A program made the translations under genes and the position numbers. DNA of 64,000 nucleotides, taken from Phenylobacterium sp. RIFCSPHIGHO2_01_FULL_69_31 (GTDB lineage Bacteria > Pseudomonadota > Alphaproteobacteria > Caulobacterales > Caulobacteraceae). The notes beneath the pieces are model-generated. The model did no database searches, had not been told where the DNA came from, and saw only the letters and a list, made by a program, of their open reading frames with translations. Positions 27,320 through 35,374 of the stretch are shown here, piece by piece. The first letter of the stretch is position 1, and each line of letters starts with the position of its first letter. The DNA lies in assembly GCF_001824475.1 (NCBI RefSeq), contig NZ_MHXN01000032.1:113259-177258 (forward strand). The letters run 5' to 3'.

Positions 27320-27951
27320 GACGACAGCGCCTCCGAAAGATCCATCTTCTGCGCCGCCTTCGCCGCCAGGAACGCCGGCCGCGACTTGAGGCGCTGCCAA
27401 TAGGCCTTGGTCGCGGGCGAGATCCTGTCGTCCAGCTTCAGCGAATGCGCGAGCAACAGCGCATAACCCACGGAAATATCAGCGGCCGTGAAGCGCCCGG
27501 CGCAGAGCCAGTCGCTCGTTTCTAGGGCGCGATCCACGTGCCGGAGGCGGCTCAGGAACCACTTCGCATAGTCGTCGGCGACCACCTCGGCCTGGCCCGG
27601 TTCGAACTGGCGGTAGCGGAGCACCAGCGTCTGCGGAAAGGTCAGGGTCGCCTCGCCGAAGTGCAGCCAGTTGAGCCAGGCGCCATAGGCCGGATCGTCC
27701 GCCGGCACGGCCAGATCGCTGGGGCCGTAGCGGGTGACCAGGTACTGCACGATCGCCGCGCTCTCGGTCATGAAGGTCTCGCCGTCCTTCATCGCCGGAA
27801 TGGTTCCCAGCGGATTGACCTCCAGGTATTCCGGCTGTCGCACGCGTGGCGGGAACGGCAACAGGTGCAGCTCGTAGGGCAGCCCCAGCTCTTCCAGCGC
27901 CCACAGCGGCCGGAACGACCGGGCGTCCGGACAATGCCAAAGCTCGATCAT
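27316..27951 (-). CDS. Glutathione S-transferase
   Basis: A 211-residue GST of normal length. The N-domain begins MIELWHCPDARSFRPLWALEE, has the cis-Pro in GTIPAMKDG near residue 52 and the glutathione-binding MTESAAIVQYL near 64. The C-domain contains LCAGRFTAADISVGYAL, a conserved N-capping box. The ATG lies 1 bp after the crotonase stop. Two different GSTs in tandem suggest consecutive glutathione-dependent steps, or a heteromeric enzyme. Confidence 0.88.
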   Translation of the reverse strand: MIELWHCPDARSFRPLWALEELGLPYELHLLPFPPRVRQPEYLEVNPLGTIPAMKDGETFMTESAAIVQYLVTRYGPSDLAVPADDPAYGAWLNWLHFGEATLTFPQTLVLRYRQFEPGQAEVVADDYAKWFLSRLRHVDRALETSDWLCAGRFTAADISVGYALLLAHSLKLDDRISPATKAYWQRLKSRPAFLAAKAAQKMDLSEALSS

Positions 27952-27952
27952 C

Positions 27953-28750
27953 CTAGCTTTCCCGCTGCGCGTAGTTCGGCCGTCGCTTCTCCAGGAACGC
28001 CTGCACGCCCTCCTGGAAGTCGCCGTCCGAGCTGGCCAGGATCTGGTTGCGGTCCTCCATGGCGATGGCCGCCTCCAGCCCCTGGGCGTCGATGGCGTGG
28101 TTCAGCGCCTCCTTGGTCAGGCGCAGGCCTAGCGGCGTGGCGTGCAGCATGTCGTCCACGAACCCTCTGGCCTCCGCCTCCAACTGTTCGGGTTCGACGA
28201 TCCGGCTGACGAGGCCCAGCTGATAGGCCCGCTCGGCGTCGATGAAGCGACCCGTCAGCATGTACTCGGCCGCCACGGATGAGCCGACCATTCGCGGCAG
28301 GAAGTAGCTCACGCCGATGTCGCAGGCGGACAGCCCGATGCGGATGAAGGCGGCGTTCATGCGCGTCTTCGGCGTCGCGATCCGCACGTCGGACGCCAGG
28401 GCCAGGGCAAAGCCGCCGCCGGCCGCCGCCCCGTTCACGCAGGCCACGATGGGCTGCGGGCAGCGCCGCATGGCGATGACGATCTCGCTGATCTCCCGCT
28501 GGCGGGTCAGGCCGGCGCCGATCGAGCGCGAGCCTTGCGGATCGCCCCGCTCTTTCAGATCGAGGCCGGCGCAGAAAGCGTTCCCCGCCCCCTGCAGCAC
28601 CACCACCCGCACGTCGCGGCGCCAGTAGAGGCCGACGAAGAACTCGCGCAGCTCGGTCACCAGGTTACGGCTCAGCGCGTTCAGGCGGTCGGGCCGGTTC
28701 ATGGTCGCCCAGACCACCTCACCTTCCTGGCGCAGTTCCAGATCGGCCAT
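27953..28750 (-). CDS. Crotonase / enoyl-CoA hydratase family protein
   Basis: A 265-residue crotonase-fold protein with NAFCAGLDLKERG near residue 60 and NGAAAGGGFALALASDVRI near 110. Neither canonical catalytic glutamate is present at its usual place (Ala in GGGFALA; Phe in the AAFIRIG segment), so hydratase activity is doubtful. The C-terminus carries the usual EGVQAFLEKRRP motif. It starts 2 bp after the stop of the epoxide-hydrolase-like gene and 1 bp before the GST. Confidence 0.85.
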   Translation of the reverse strand: MADLELRQEGEVVWATMNRPDRLNALSRNLVTELREFFVGLYWRRDVRVVVLQGAGNAFCAGLDLKERGDPQGSRSIGAGLTRQREISEIVIAMRRCPQPIVACVNGAAAGGGFALALASDVRIATPKTRMNAAFIRIGLSACDIGVSYFLPRMVGSSVAAEYMLTGRFIDAERAYQLGLVSRIVEPEQLEAEARGFVDDMLHATPLGLRLTKEALNHAIDAQGLEAAIAMEDRNQILASSDGDFQEGVQAFLEKRRPNYAQRES

Positions 28751-28752
28751 GT

Positions 28753-29718
28753 TCAGAGCCCTTTCAGCCAGTCGAGCAGGAGTGCGTTGACCTCGGCGGG
28801 CCGCTCCTGCTGGGTCCAGTGCCCGACGCCCGGCAGCACGTGGGCGCCCCGCAGGTCCGTCACGTGCATGCGCATCAGCGCCGACGGATCGGGGATGCGG
28901 CCGAAGCCATTGAACGCCGGATCACGATCCCCGCCGATCAGCAGGCTGGGCTGCTCGATCTTGCGATCCTTGAAGGCCTGCAGCCATTCGAAGTCGCGCT
29001 CGTGGTTCCGGTAGCGGCTGATGGGACCGAAAAAGCCCGACCGCTTGAACTCGCCGACGTAGTAATCGAGGTCTTCGGCGCTCATCCAGGCCGGGAACAC
29101 TTCGGGGTCGGTCATGCCCTCCAGCATGCTCGCGCCGTGCTTCTTCTGCGGCCACGAGCCGTCGGGCGCCTCGCCCGCGATGCCGTAGTAGAACTTGCGC
29201 AGGAAGTCGCGGACGTCCGCCTCCGCCTCGGCCTCCGGCGGCCCCACCTCTTGGAACCAGGCCTGGTAGAAGAAGTGGCCCTTGCTGGTGAACAGCTCGG
29301 TGAAAATCTCGGTGAACGGCCGGGTCGGCACGCCCGTGTAGGGCACCGACAGGCCCGCAACCGCGGAGATCACGTCCGGACGGGTCAGCGCGGTGTTCCA
29401 GACAATGGGCGCCCCCCAGTCGTGGCCGATCAGGATCGTCTTTTGGCCCGGCGCCAGCGCTTCAACCACGCCGGCCACGTCGGCGGTGAGCTCCTGCATC
29501 GAGTAGGCGTCAACGCGCTTGGGTTTATCCGAGCCGCCATAGCCGCGTACGTCGATCGCGGCTACCTGGTAGCCGGCCGCTGCGACGGGACCGATCTGGT
29601 GACGCCAGGAATACCAGCTCTCGGGGAAGCCGTGGACCATGACGACCAGCGGCCCCTCTCCTTCGACGGCGGCGCGTAGCTTTGCCCGACCGGTGTCGAT
29701 GGTGCGGAATTCCGGCAT
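28753..29718 (-). CDS. Alpha/beta hydrolase, epoxide hydrolase-like
   Basis: 321 residues from the ATG at 29718 (GGGGA upstream). The oxyanion motif is MVHGFPESWYSWRHQ, matching epoxide hydrolases and haloalkane dehalogenases. The nucleophile is Asp in GHDWGAPI near residue 102. Two lid tyrosine candidates are in the FFYQAW and LDYYVGEF regions. The catalytic acid is in GGDRDPAF and the His in GVGHWTQQE near 298. Epoxide hydrolysis to a diol is likely; the substrate is unknown. First gene of a four-gene operon, divergent from a TetR gene. The long in-frame upstream extension crosses the TetR gene and is rejected. Confidence 0.87.
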   Translation of the reverse strand: MPEFRTIDTGRAKLRAAVEGEGPLVVMVHGFPESWYSWRHQIGPVAAAGYQVAAIDVRGYGGSDKPKRVDAYSMQELTADVAGVVEALAPGQKTILIGHDWGAPIVWNTALTRPDVISAVAGLSVPYTGVPTRPFTEIFTELFTSKGHFFYQAWFQEVGPPEAEAEADVRDFLRKFYYGIAGEAPDGSWPQKKHGASMLEGMTDPEVFPAWMSAEDLDYYVGEFKRSGFFGPISRYRNHERDFEWLQAFKDRKIEQPSLLIGGDRDPAFNGFGRIPDPSALMRMHVTDLRGAHVLPGVGHWTQQERPAEVNALLLDWLKGL

Positions 29719-29838
29719 GCGTTTCCCCGTATCGTTTGACCCATGTTCCCCGGCCGTCGGACGCTGGCAAGGCTGACCGTGCGGCAGGATCAGACGCAGC
29801 TTGACCCGGCGCGGCGGCGACCCGATGCATGGTTCAGC

Positions 29839-30432
29839 ATGGCTCGACAGGCAGACCGTAGCGCCGCGACCATTCGGCGGATCCTCGACACCGCGCGCGA
29901 GCTGTTCGCGACGCAGGGCTACGAGGCCGTCAGCATCGATATGATCGCGGCGGCGGCCGGCCTGACGAAGGGCGCCTGCTACCACCACTTCGCCTCCAAG
30001 CAGGATCTGTTCGAACACCTGATCGACGAGGTGCAGGCCACGATCGCCGCGCGGCTCGACGAGCTGGCGGCAGGATCGCGGGGACCACCCTCGCCGCGAT
30101 CCATCGCGACAGGGGCGGTGGCCTATCTGCGCCTGGCGAACGACCCTCGGATCCGCAGGCTCCTGCTCGCGGATGGCCCCTCGGTGATGGGATGGCAGCG
30201 CTGGCGCGAGACCGACGACCGGCACTTCGCCGGGCGCGTCAGGGCTGGTGTCGCCTACCTGCTGGGGCCGGCTGCAGACGCCGAGCAGACTGAGGCGGCG
30301 ACCCGCGTGATCATGGGCGCGATCATGGAGGCCGCCCTCGCCAGCGGCAGCGCCGCCGACCCGGAGCCGGTCGTGGAGCGCTATGGGCGCACTATCGAGT
30401 CACTCCTCGCAGGCCTGGCTGCAAGCAACTAG
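29839..30432 (+). CDS. TetR family transcriptional regulator
   Basis: 197 residues started at the ATG at 29839 (MARQADRSAATIRR). The N-terminal helix-turn-helix (ILDTARELFATQGYEAVSIDMIAAAAGLTKGACYHHF) is canonical for TetR. The C-terminal ligand domain is divergent, with a conserved-looking GWQRWRETDDRHF segment near residue 120. Two 21-bp TetR-style palindromes begin 2 bp after its stop codon and lie upstream of the SnoaL-like operon, its most likely target. The divergent hydrolase operon could be a second target. Confidence 0.9.
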   Translation: MARQADRSAATIRRILDTARELFATQGYEAVSIDMIAAAAGLTKGACYHHFASKQDLFEHLIDEVQATIAARLDELAAGSRGPPSPRSIATGAVAYLRLANDPRIRRLLLADGPSVMGWQRWRETDDRHFAGRVRAGVAYLLGPAADAEQTEAATRVIMGAIMEAALASGSAADPEPVVERYGRTIESLLAGLAASN

Positions 30433-30434
30433 TG

Positions 30435-30455
30435 TTGCATACTTCGGGTCTGCAA
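30435..30455. promoter_or_regulatory. TetR-type operator, copy 1 (imperfect)
   Basis: TTGCATACT-tcg-GGTCTGCAA: 7 of 9 arm positions are complementary. The same layout recurs perfectly at 30462, 27 bp further on. It starts 2 bp after the TetR stop codon. Confidence 0.65.
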
Positions 30456-30461
30456 GTTGCC

Positions 30462-30482
30462 TTGCATACTGCGAGTATGCAA
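30462..30482. promoter_or_regulatory. TetR-type operator, copy 2 (perfect)
   Basis: TTGCATACT-gcg-AGTATGCAA, a perfect 9-bp inverted repeat with a 3-nt centre, 28 bp upstream of the SnoaL-like start. With copy 1 it forms a tandem pair in an AT-rich patch, a typical repressor arrangement over a promoter. Confidence 0.75.
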
Positions 30483-30510
30483 CATGGCGTTCCCCAGACG
30501 GAGCACCCCC

Positions 30511-30936
30511 ATGTCGACGGCGACCCTTCAAGTCCCTTCCGCCCAAGCCGCGATGAAAGCAGCTTTCGACCGCTACCACGTGGGATGGGAGACGAGAGAC
30601 GCGGCCCGCATCGCCAGCCTGCACTCGATCGATTCCGTATTCCTTCTGCACGACGGCTCGCCTGCCGTCGTTGGCCGCGAGAACATCCGCCGCCACGTGG
30701 AGGGTCTGTTCGAGACGTATCCTGGCCTGGCGTTCGAGCCCGCCCATCGCACGCTGTTTGGCGATGGCCGCTGGGTCTTCGACTACACCATGGTTCTGGG
30801 GTCCGCCGACAAGAAGGCCCGCGTGAAGATGGTGGACGTCGTGGACGTGAACGCGGCGGGCGAAGTCACGCGCAAGGAAGTCTTCCTGGACCCGGCCGAG
30901 GCCCAGGCGGCGCTCGCGGGCGCCGGTCTCGCCTGA
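30511..30936 (+). CDS. SnoaL-like / NTF2-fold small protein
   Basis: A 141-residue protein from the ATG at 30511, with GGAG 7 nt upstream. The AFDRYHVGWETRDAARIASLH opening and the GRENIRRHVEGLFETYPGL segment are characteristic of SnoaL-like (nuclear transport factor 2) proteins, which form a cone-shaped barrel and act as isomerases, cyclases or dehydratases, or merely bind ligands. It lies directly under the double TetR operator and is followed by crotonase and two SDR genes, so probably acts in the same pathway. Confidence 0.82.
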   Translation: MSTATLQVPSAQAAMKAAFDRYHVGWETRDAARIASLHSIDSVFLLHDGSPAVVGRENIRRHVEGLFETYPGLAFEPAHRTLFGDGRWVFDYTMVLGSADKKARVKMVDVVDVNAAGEVTRKEVFLDPAEAQAALAGAGLA

Positions 30937-30948
30937 CGTGGTGGTCGG

Positions 30949-30967
30949 CGGTGACGGGGCGTCACCG
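30949..30967. repeat. Inverted repeat between SnoaL-like and crotonase genes
   Basis: CGGTGACG-ggg-CGTCACCG, an 8-bp perfect hairpin in the 83-bp gap. No T-tract follows, so it may be a partial attenuator, an mRNA processing site or another operator. Confidence 0.4.
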
Positions 30968-31019
30968 TTGACCTTGCCCTCCCCCGGACGAACAGTCGGC
31001 CGGCAAGGGAGGAGCGCCC

Positions 31020-31832
31020 ATGGTCTCGCTGACCGAGAAGAGCGCCGGTTTCGCGCACGTCCGCTGCACGCTGGATGACCATGTCGCCACCGTCGCGCTG
31101 GATCGCCCGGAGCGGCGCAACGCCCTGAATTACCAAGCCTATGACGAGCTTGAGCAGGCGTTTCGGCTGAGCGCGGCGGACGACGAGGTCCGCTGCGTGA
31201 TCGTGACCGGGGCCGACCCCGCCTTCTGCTCAGGCGACGACGTCGGCGAGATCATGGCCGGGCCCAAGCCGGTGTCGAAGCGCTCGCTGCCCGTCACCTA
31301 TCAGGCCACGCCAGCGGCCATCGCCGCGCTCGAGTGCGACAAGCCGGTGATCGCCGCTGTGAACGGGGCGGCCGTCGGCTGGGGCATGGAACTGGCGCTG
31401 TTCGCCGACATCCGCCTCGCGTCCGAGAAGGCGAAGTTCGGCGAGCTGTTCGTCAAGCGCGGCCTGGTCTGCGACGTAGGCGGCTTCTACCGTCTGCCCG
31501 CCGTCGTCGGCCCGGCCAAGGCCGCCGAGCTGCTGTTCACAGGCGATGTGTTCGACGCCGCCGAGGCCTTGCGTATCGGCTTGGTCAGCCAGGTGACGGC
31601 CCATGAGGCGCTGCTGCCCGCCGCCCGCAACCTGGCCGGCCGGATCGCCGCCAACCCGCCCCTGGCCGTGCGTCACCTTAAGGCAGGTCTCAGCCGTTTC
31701 GCCTACGGCGACCCGCGAGAGATCGGGGCCTGGGCCATAGAGAAGATCCGCCTCCTGATGCAGACCGAAGACCACCGGGAAGGCGTCGCCAGCTTCCTTG
31801 AGAAGCGCCAGCCGGTCTTCCAGGGGCGCTAA
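31020..31832 (+). CDS. Crotonase / enoyl-CoA hydratase family protein
   Basis: A 270-residue crotonase-fold protein. DPAFCSGDDVGEI (oxyanion) near residue 65; NGAAVGWGMELALFADIRL near 118 keeps the first catalytic Glu, but the second is replaced (ELFVKRG). The C-terminal EGVASFLEKRQPVF is standard. GGGAGGAG precedes the ATG by 6 nt. It is followed after 3 bp by an SDR. Together with the two SDRs it could run a beta-oxidation-like hydration and oxidation sequence on a CoA thioester. Confidence 0.86.
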   Translation: MVSLTEKSAGFAHVRCTLDDHVATVALDRPERRNALNYQAYDELEQAFRLSAADDEVRCVIVTGADPAFCSGDDVGEIMAGPKPVSKRSLPVTYQATPAAIAALECDKPVIAAVNGAAVGWGMELALFADIRLASEKAKFGELFVKRGLVCDVGGFYRLPAVVGPAKAAELLFTGDVFDAAEALRIGLVSQVTAHEALLPAARNLAGRIAANPPLAVRHLKAGLSRFAYGDPREIGAWAIEKIRLLMQTEDHREGVASFLEKRQPVFQGR

Positions 31833-31835
31833 GGC

Positions 31836-32564
31836 ATGGACCTCGACTTCACCGGCAAGACCGTCCTCGTGGTGGGCGGCTCCAGCGGCATCGGCAACGG
31901 CGTGGCCCACGGCTTCCGCCAGCGGGGCGCTCAGGTGCATGTCTGGGGCACGCGGCCCTCGGCGGCCGACTACGACGGGATCGAAGGCTCCGATCTGGAG
32001 GGCCTGGGCTACGCCAAGGTCGACGTCGGCGTGCGCGAGGAGATCGCCGCCGCCCCGGCGATCGAGCCCCTGGACGTTCTGGTCCTCTGCCAGGGCACGG
32101 TCCAGTACCGCAGAGCCGAGTTCGAGCCCGCGGGCTGGGACCGGGTGATGGCCGTGAACCTCGACAGCCTGATGGACTGCGCGCGGAAGTTCCGGTCGAC
32201 GCTGGCCGCGCGCAAGGGCGTGATCATCATCGTCAGCTCGGTGTCCGGCTATACCTCCAACCGGGGCAATCCCGCCTACGCCGCCTCCAAGGCCGGCGCG
32301 GTCAGCCTGACCAAGACCCTCGGCGAGGCGTGGGCGCCGGAAGGCATCCGGGTCGTCGGCCTCGCGCCCGGCTTGGTGGACACCAAGCTGACCAAGGTGA
32401 CCACCGAACACCCCGAGCGGCTCGAAGGGGCCCTGCGCTCGATCCCTCTGGGCCGCATGGGCACGCCTCAGGACATGGCCGGCGCCGCCCTGCTGCTGGC
32501 CTCGCCGCTGGCCGGCTACGTGGTCGGCCAGACCCTGATCGTCGATGGAGGCCTTTCGCTATGA
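31836..32564 (+). CDS. SDR family oxidoreductase
   Basis: A 242-residue SDR beginning MDLDFTGKTVLVVGGSSGIGN, with VLCQGTVQY in place of the usual NNAG, catalytic Ser in VSSVSGYTS near residue 136, and YAASKAGAV near 149. It sits between the crotonase (3 bp) and the second SDR (ATGA overlap), so all three are translationally linked. Probably a 3-hydroxyacyl-CoA or alcohol dehydrogenase of the pathway. Confidence 0.87.
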   Translation: MDLDFTGKTVLVVGGSSGIGNGVAHGFRQRGAQVHVWGTRPSAADYDGIEGSDLEGLGYAKVDVGVREEIAAAPAIEPLDVLVLCQGTVQYRRAEFEPAGWDRVMAVNLDSLMDCARKFRSTLAARKGVIIIVSSVSGYTSNRGNPAYAASKAGAVSLTKTLGEAWAPEGIRVVGLAPGLVDTKLTKVTTEHPERLEGALRSIPLGRMGTPQDMAGAALLLASPLAGYVVGQTLIVDGGLSL

Positions 32565-33325
32565 CCAGCCGTTCCGTCGCGGGCTCCGTCGTCCTCGTCA
32601 CCGGCGCGGCCTCGGGCATGGGCCGGGCCACCGCCGAGGTGTTCGCCGCGGAGGGCGCGCATGTCGCCTGCACCGACATCGCCGCCGAGAGCGTGCGTGA
32701 GGTCGCTGACGACCTGGTCCACCGCGGCTACAGCGCCGAGGCCTGGACCCTCGACGTGGCGGACGCCGCCGCCATCGCCTTGACCGTCGAGGCCGTAGCG
32801 AAGCGGTTCGGCGGCCTGGACATCCTGGTCAACAACGCCGGGATCTCCGCGTTTTCGCCCATCGATTCCGAGGGCTACGACGCGATCTGGACACGGTCCC
32901 TGGCGATCCTGCTGACCGCGCAGCAGCGGCTGATCCGCGCCGCCCTGCCCCATCTGCGCAAGTCGCACGCCCCCCGCATCGTCAACATCGCCTCCACCGA
33001 GGCCCTGGGCGCCACCAGCCGCGACAGCCCGTACGCCGCCGCCAAGGCGGGGGTCACCGGCCTGACCCGCGCGCTCGCCGTGGAGCTCGGGCCGGAAGGG
33101 ATCACGGTCAACTGCATCTGCCCCGGCCCGATCCTGACCGGCATGACCGAGGCGATTTCCGAAGAGGACAAGCAGGCCTATGCCCGCCGCCGCACGGCGC
33201 TGCGCCGCTACGGCCGGCCGGAAGAAGTAGCCCATATGACGCTAAGCCTGTGCCTGCCGGCGGCGTCCTTCATCACCGGGACGACGATACCCGTCGACGG
33301 AGGCCTGATGGCCCGCAACGCCTGA
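32561..33325 (+). CDS. SDR family oxidoreductase
   Basis: A 254-residue SDR with VLVTGAASGMGRATA near residue 11, VNNAGISAFSP near 88, the catalytic Ser in NIASTEALG near 142 and the YAAAKAG pair near 155. The conserved PGPILTGMT segment and C-terminal TIPVDGGLMA match FabG-like members. Starts at an ATG overlapping the preceding stop by 4 bp. Last gene of the SnoaL-like operon; converges on the peptidase-like hydrolase. Confidence 0.88.
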   Translation: MTSRSVAGSVVLVTGAASGMGRATAEVFAAEGAHVACTDIAAESVREVADDLVHRGYSAEAWTLDVADAAAIALTVEAVAKRFGGLDILVNNAGISAFSPIDSEGYDAIWTRSLAILLTAQQRLIRAALPHLRKSHAPRIVNIASTEALGATSRDSPYAAAKAGVTGLTRALAVELGPEGITVNCICPGPILTGMTEAISEEDKQAYARRRTALRRYGRPEEVAHMTLSLCLPAASFITGTTIPVDGGLMARNA

Positions 33326-33346
33326 GGCCCAGCCCTCGGCCGCGCG

Positions 33347-34447
33347 TCAATCCAGCTTCGGCCCGTCGCCCGCACGCACCGCCTCGGGCCGGACGTGCGC
33401 GACCACGGCGCGCAGCACCAGGCCCGGCTCCTCGACCATGGGCAGGTGCGCCGAGTTCTCGAACCAGAAGACCTGTTTGCGCGGAGCCTTCAGCGCTTTC
33501 ATCCACGCCGCGGTGATGGTCGAGGGCGTGGTGTAGTCGCCCCGGCCCAGCAGCATGTAGACGGGGACGTTGAGTCGCCCGATCTCCGCCATGCTGGTGG
33601 TCGCCAGCGTGGGGAACATGGTCCCGATGGTGAGCTCGCTGCCGGCCCCGATCGCGACCCGCTCTTCCGGCGTGTACTCGGGCGACAGCCGCCGGGCGCG
33701 GAAGTAGAAGTCGGCGTCCTTGCGATGCATGGCCAGGCCCCCGTAGTGGACCGACCACTTCCGCTGGGTGGTCATCTTCGCCACGTCCAGCGGGCCGTCG
33801 CCGGGATAGGGCGCGATGGCCTCCAGTTCACGGACGGCCTCGGCGTTGCCGTCCTTCCGCGCCTGCTCCAGCGACCAGGCGTAGCCCACGCGCTCGTTCT
33901 CCCGGAAGCTGATGACCTGGCCCATCCCGACATAGGCATGGAGCAGGTCTGGACGCTGCGCGGCCACCTTCAGGCCCACCACCGAGCCCCAGCTGTGGCC
34001 CAGCAGGATCACCTTGCGCTTGCCGTAGCGCGCCTTCAGGTGCTCGATCAGCGCGACGGCGTCCTCGACATAGGTCTCCGGCTTCAGGGTCGGTTTAAGG
34101 GCCTCCGGATCGTTGAGCTGATACGACCGCCCCGACCCCCGCTGGTCCCATTGCACGACCGTGAAGAAGTCCTCCCAGGGCCGCTGCCACATCCAGGCTG
34201 TGGGCGTCTCCGGCGCGGCCGGCCCGCCGTGAACCCAAAGCAGGATGGGGTTGTCGCGATCGGCGCCGCGGACGCTGACCGCCTGTTTCGTCCCGTTCAG
34301 CTCGACCTCGAAGCGCTCCTGCACCGCCTTGGGGGACACCAGCTTGTGATGGTCCGCGATGGCGGCCCGGCCCGGCGCATAGGTGTCCGGCGCCGAGGGC
34401 GGGGTGGCGGCGACAGCGGCGGCCATGAAAACGGGGACAAGAACCAC
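33347..34447 (-). CDS. Secreted alpha/beta hydrolase (proline iminopeptidase-like)
   Basis: About 366 residues. The best start is a GTG at 34447, giving the signal peptide VVLVPVFMAAAVAA; no strong ribosome site is seen and an ATG at 34426 is an alternative. The HGGPA oxyanion motif is near residue 80, WDQRGSGRS near 110 (both typical of S33 aminopeptidases). The nucleophile Ser is in GHSWGSVVG near 165, the acid in GRGDYTTP, and the His in NSAHLPM near 338. It may release N-terminal proline or act as an esterase. The 5' part follows the crotonase gene on the same strand. Confidence 0.78.
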   Translation of the reverse strand: MVLVPVFMAAAVAATPPSAPDTYAPGRAAIADHHKLVSPKAVQERFEVELNGTKQAVSVRGADRDNPILLWVHGGPAAPETPTAWMWQRPWEDFFTVVQWDQRGSGRSYQLNDPEALKPTLKPETYVEDAVALIEHLKARYGKRKVILLGHSWGSVVGLKVAAQRPDLLHAYVGMGQVISFRENERVGYAWSLEQARKDGNAEAVRELEAIAPYPGDGPLDVAKMTTQRKWSVHYGGLAMHRKDADFYFRARRLSPEYTPEERVAIGAGSELTIGTMFPTLATTSMAEIGRLNVPVYMLLGRGDYTTPSTITAAWMKALKAPRKQVFWFENSAHLPMVEEPGLVLRAVVAHVRPEAVRAGDGPKLD

Positions 34448-34503
34448 GGACGGCAGACTCCAACGACGGGCGCGCCAAGATTCGGGTGCGTCGCCCCGGG
34501 CGT

Positions 34504-35313
34504 CTAGCCGCCCGTGAACCTGCCCGGCCGTTTCTCGCGGAAGGCCGCCACGCCCTCCCGGTAATCCTGGGTGGAGGTGGCAAGGAGGAACTGGTCGCGG
34601 TCCATGTAGATGGACGCCTGCGCCGTGGCGCCGGCCACCGCGTTCACCGCCTCCTTGGTCATCCGGACGGGGATCGGCGGCAGGACCGCGACCTTTTCGG
34701 CCCACCGGCGGGCGGCCGTGAGCGCCTCACCCGCGGCGACGGCCTCGTCGGCGAAGCCCCAATCCAGGCATCTGGCCGCATCGACCGTCTCACCGAACAT
34801 CACGAACTGCTTGGCCCGCGACGGACCCACGAGGGCGACGATCCCGGGGATGCTGCGCCAGCTCATGTTCATGCCCAGCGGAACCTCCGGCAGGCGTAGG
34901 TAGGCGCCCTCGCCCATCACCCGGAAGTCGCACGACAGCGCCAGCGCCGCCCCGCCGCCGATGCAATAGCCCTCGACGGCTGCGATGGTCACCGCCTCGA
35001 TCTCGCGCCAGGCCCGGCACATGTCGGGACCGGCCATGACGGCGCGGCGGCTCTCGATGAGCGGCAGCGCCGTCCGCGCCTGGCTGGCCGACAGGTCAGC
35101 CCCGGCCGAGAAATAGCTGTCCGCCCCCGTCAGGATCACGGCGCGCACGTCGGTGCGCAGCCGCAGCAGCGCCGCCGCCTCGGTCAATTCCTCCATCAGT
35201 TCGCCGTTCAGCGCGTTACGGGCCCCGGGCCGCGCCAGGGCCACCTCGACCATCGCCTCTCGCCGCTGCACGCGGATCGTCCGCCAATCGGTGTCGAACA
35301 GCTTGTCGCCCAT
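34504..35313 (-). CDS. Crotonase / enoyl-CoA hydratase family protein
   Basis: 269 residues from the ATG at 35313 (GGGGGAA upstream). DSYFSAGADLSAS (oxyanion variant) near residue 65 and EGYCIGGGAALALSCDFRV near 112. The first canonical Glu is Ala here (GGGAALA), whereas the second is kept (RLPEVPLG). C-terminal EGVAAFREKRPGRF. Divergent from an aldo/keto reductase across about 60 bp. The in-frame extension to 35898 runs antisense through that reductase and is rejected. Confidence 0.86.
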   Translation of the reverse strand: MGDKLFDTDWRTIRVQRREAMVEVALARPGARNALNGELMEELTEAAALLRLRTDVRAVILTGADSYFSAGADLSASQARTALPLIESRRAVMAGPDMCRAWREIEAVTIAAVEGYCIGGGAALALSCDFRVMGEGAYLRLPEVPLGMNMSWRSIPGIVALVGPSRAKQFVMFGETVDAARCLDWGFADEAVAAGEALTAARRWAEKVAVLPPIPVRMTKEAVNAVAGATAQASIYMDRDQFLLATSTQDYREGVAAFREKRPGRFTGG

Positions 35314-35374
35314 CGTCGCTTCCCCCAGGATTTGCGCCATCTTGGAACGGAGCCGCCGTCCGGCGGTAGCCCCC

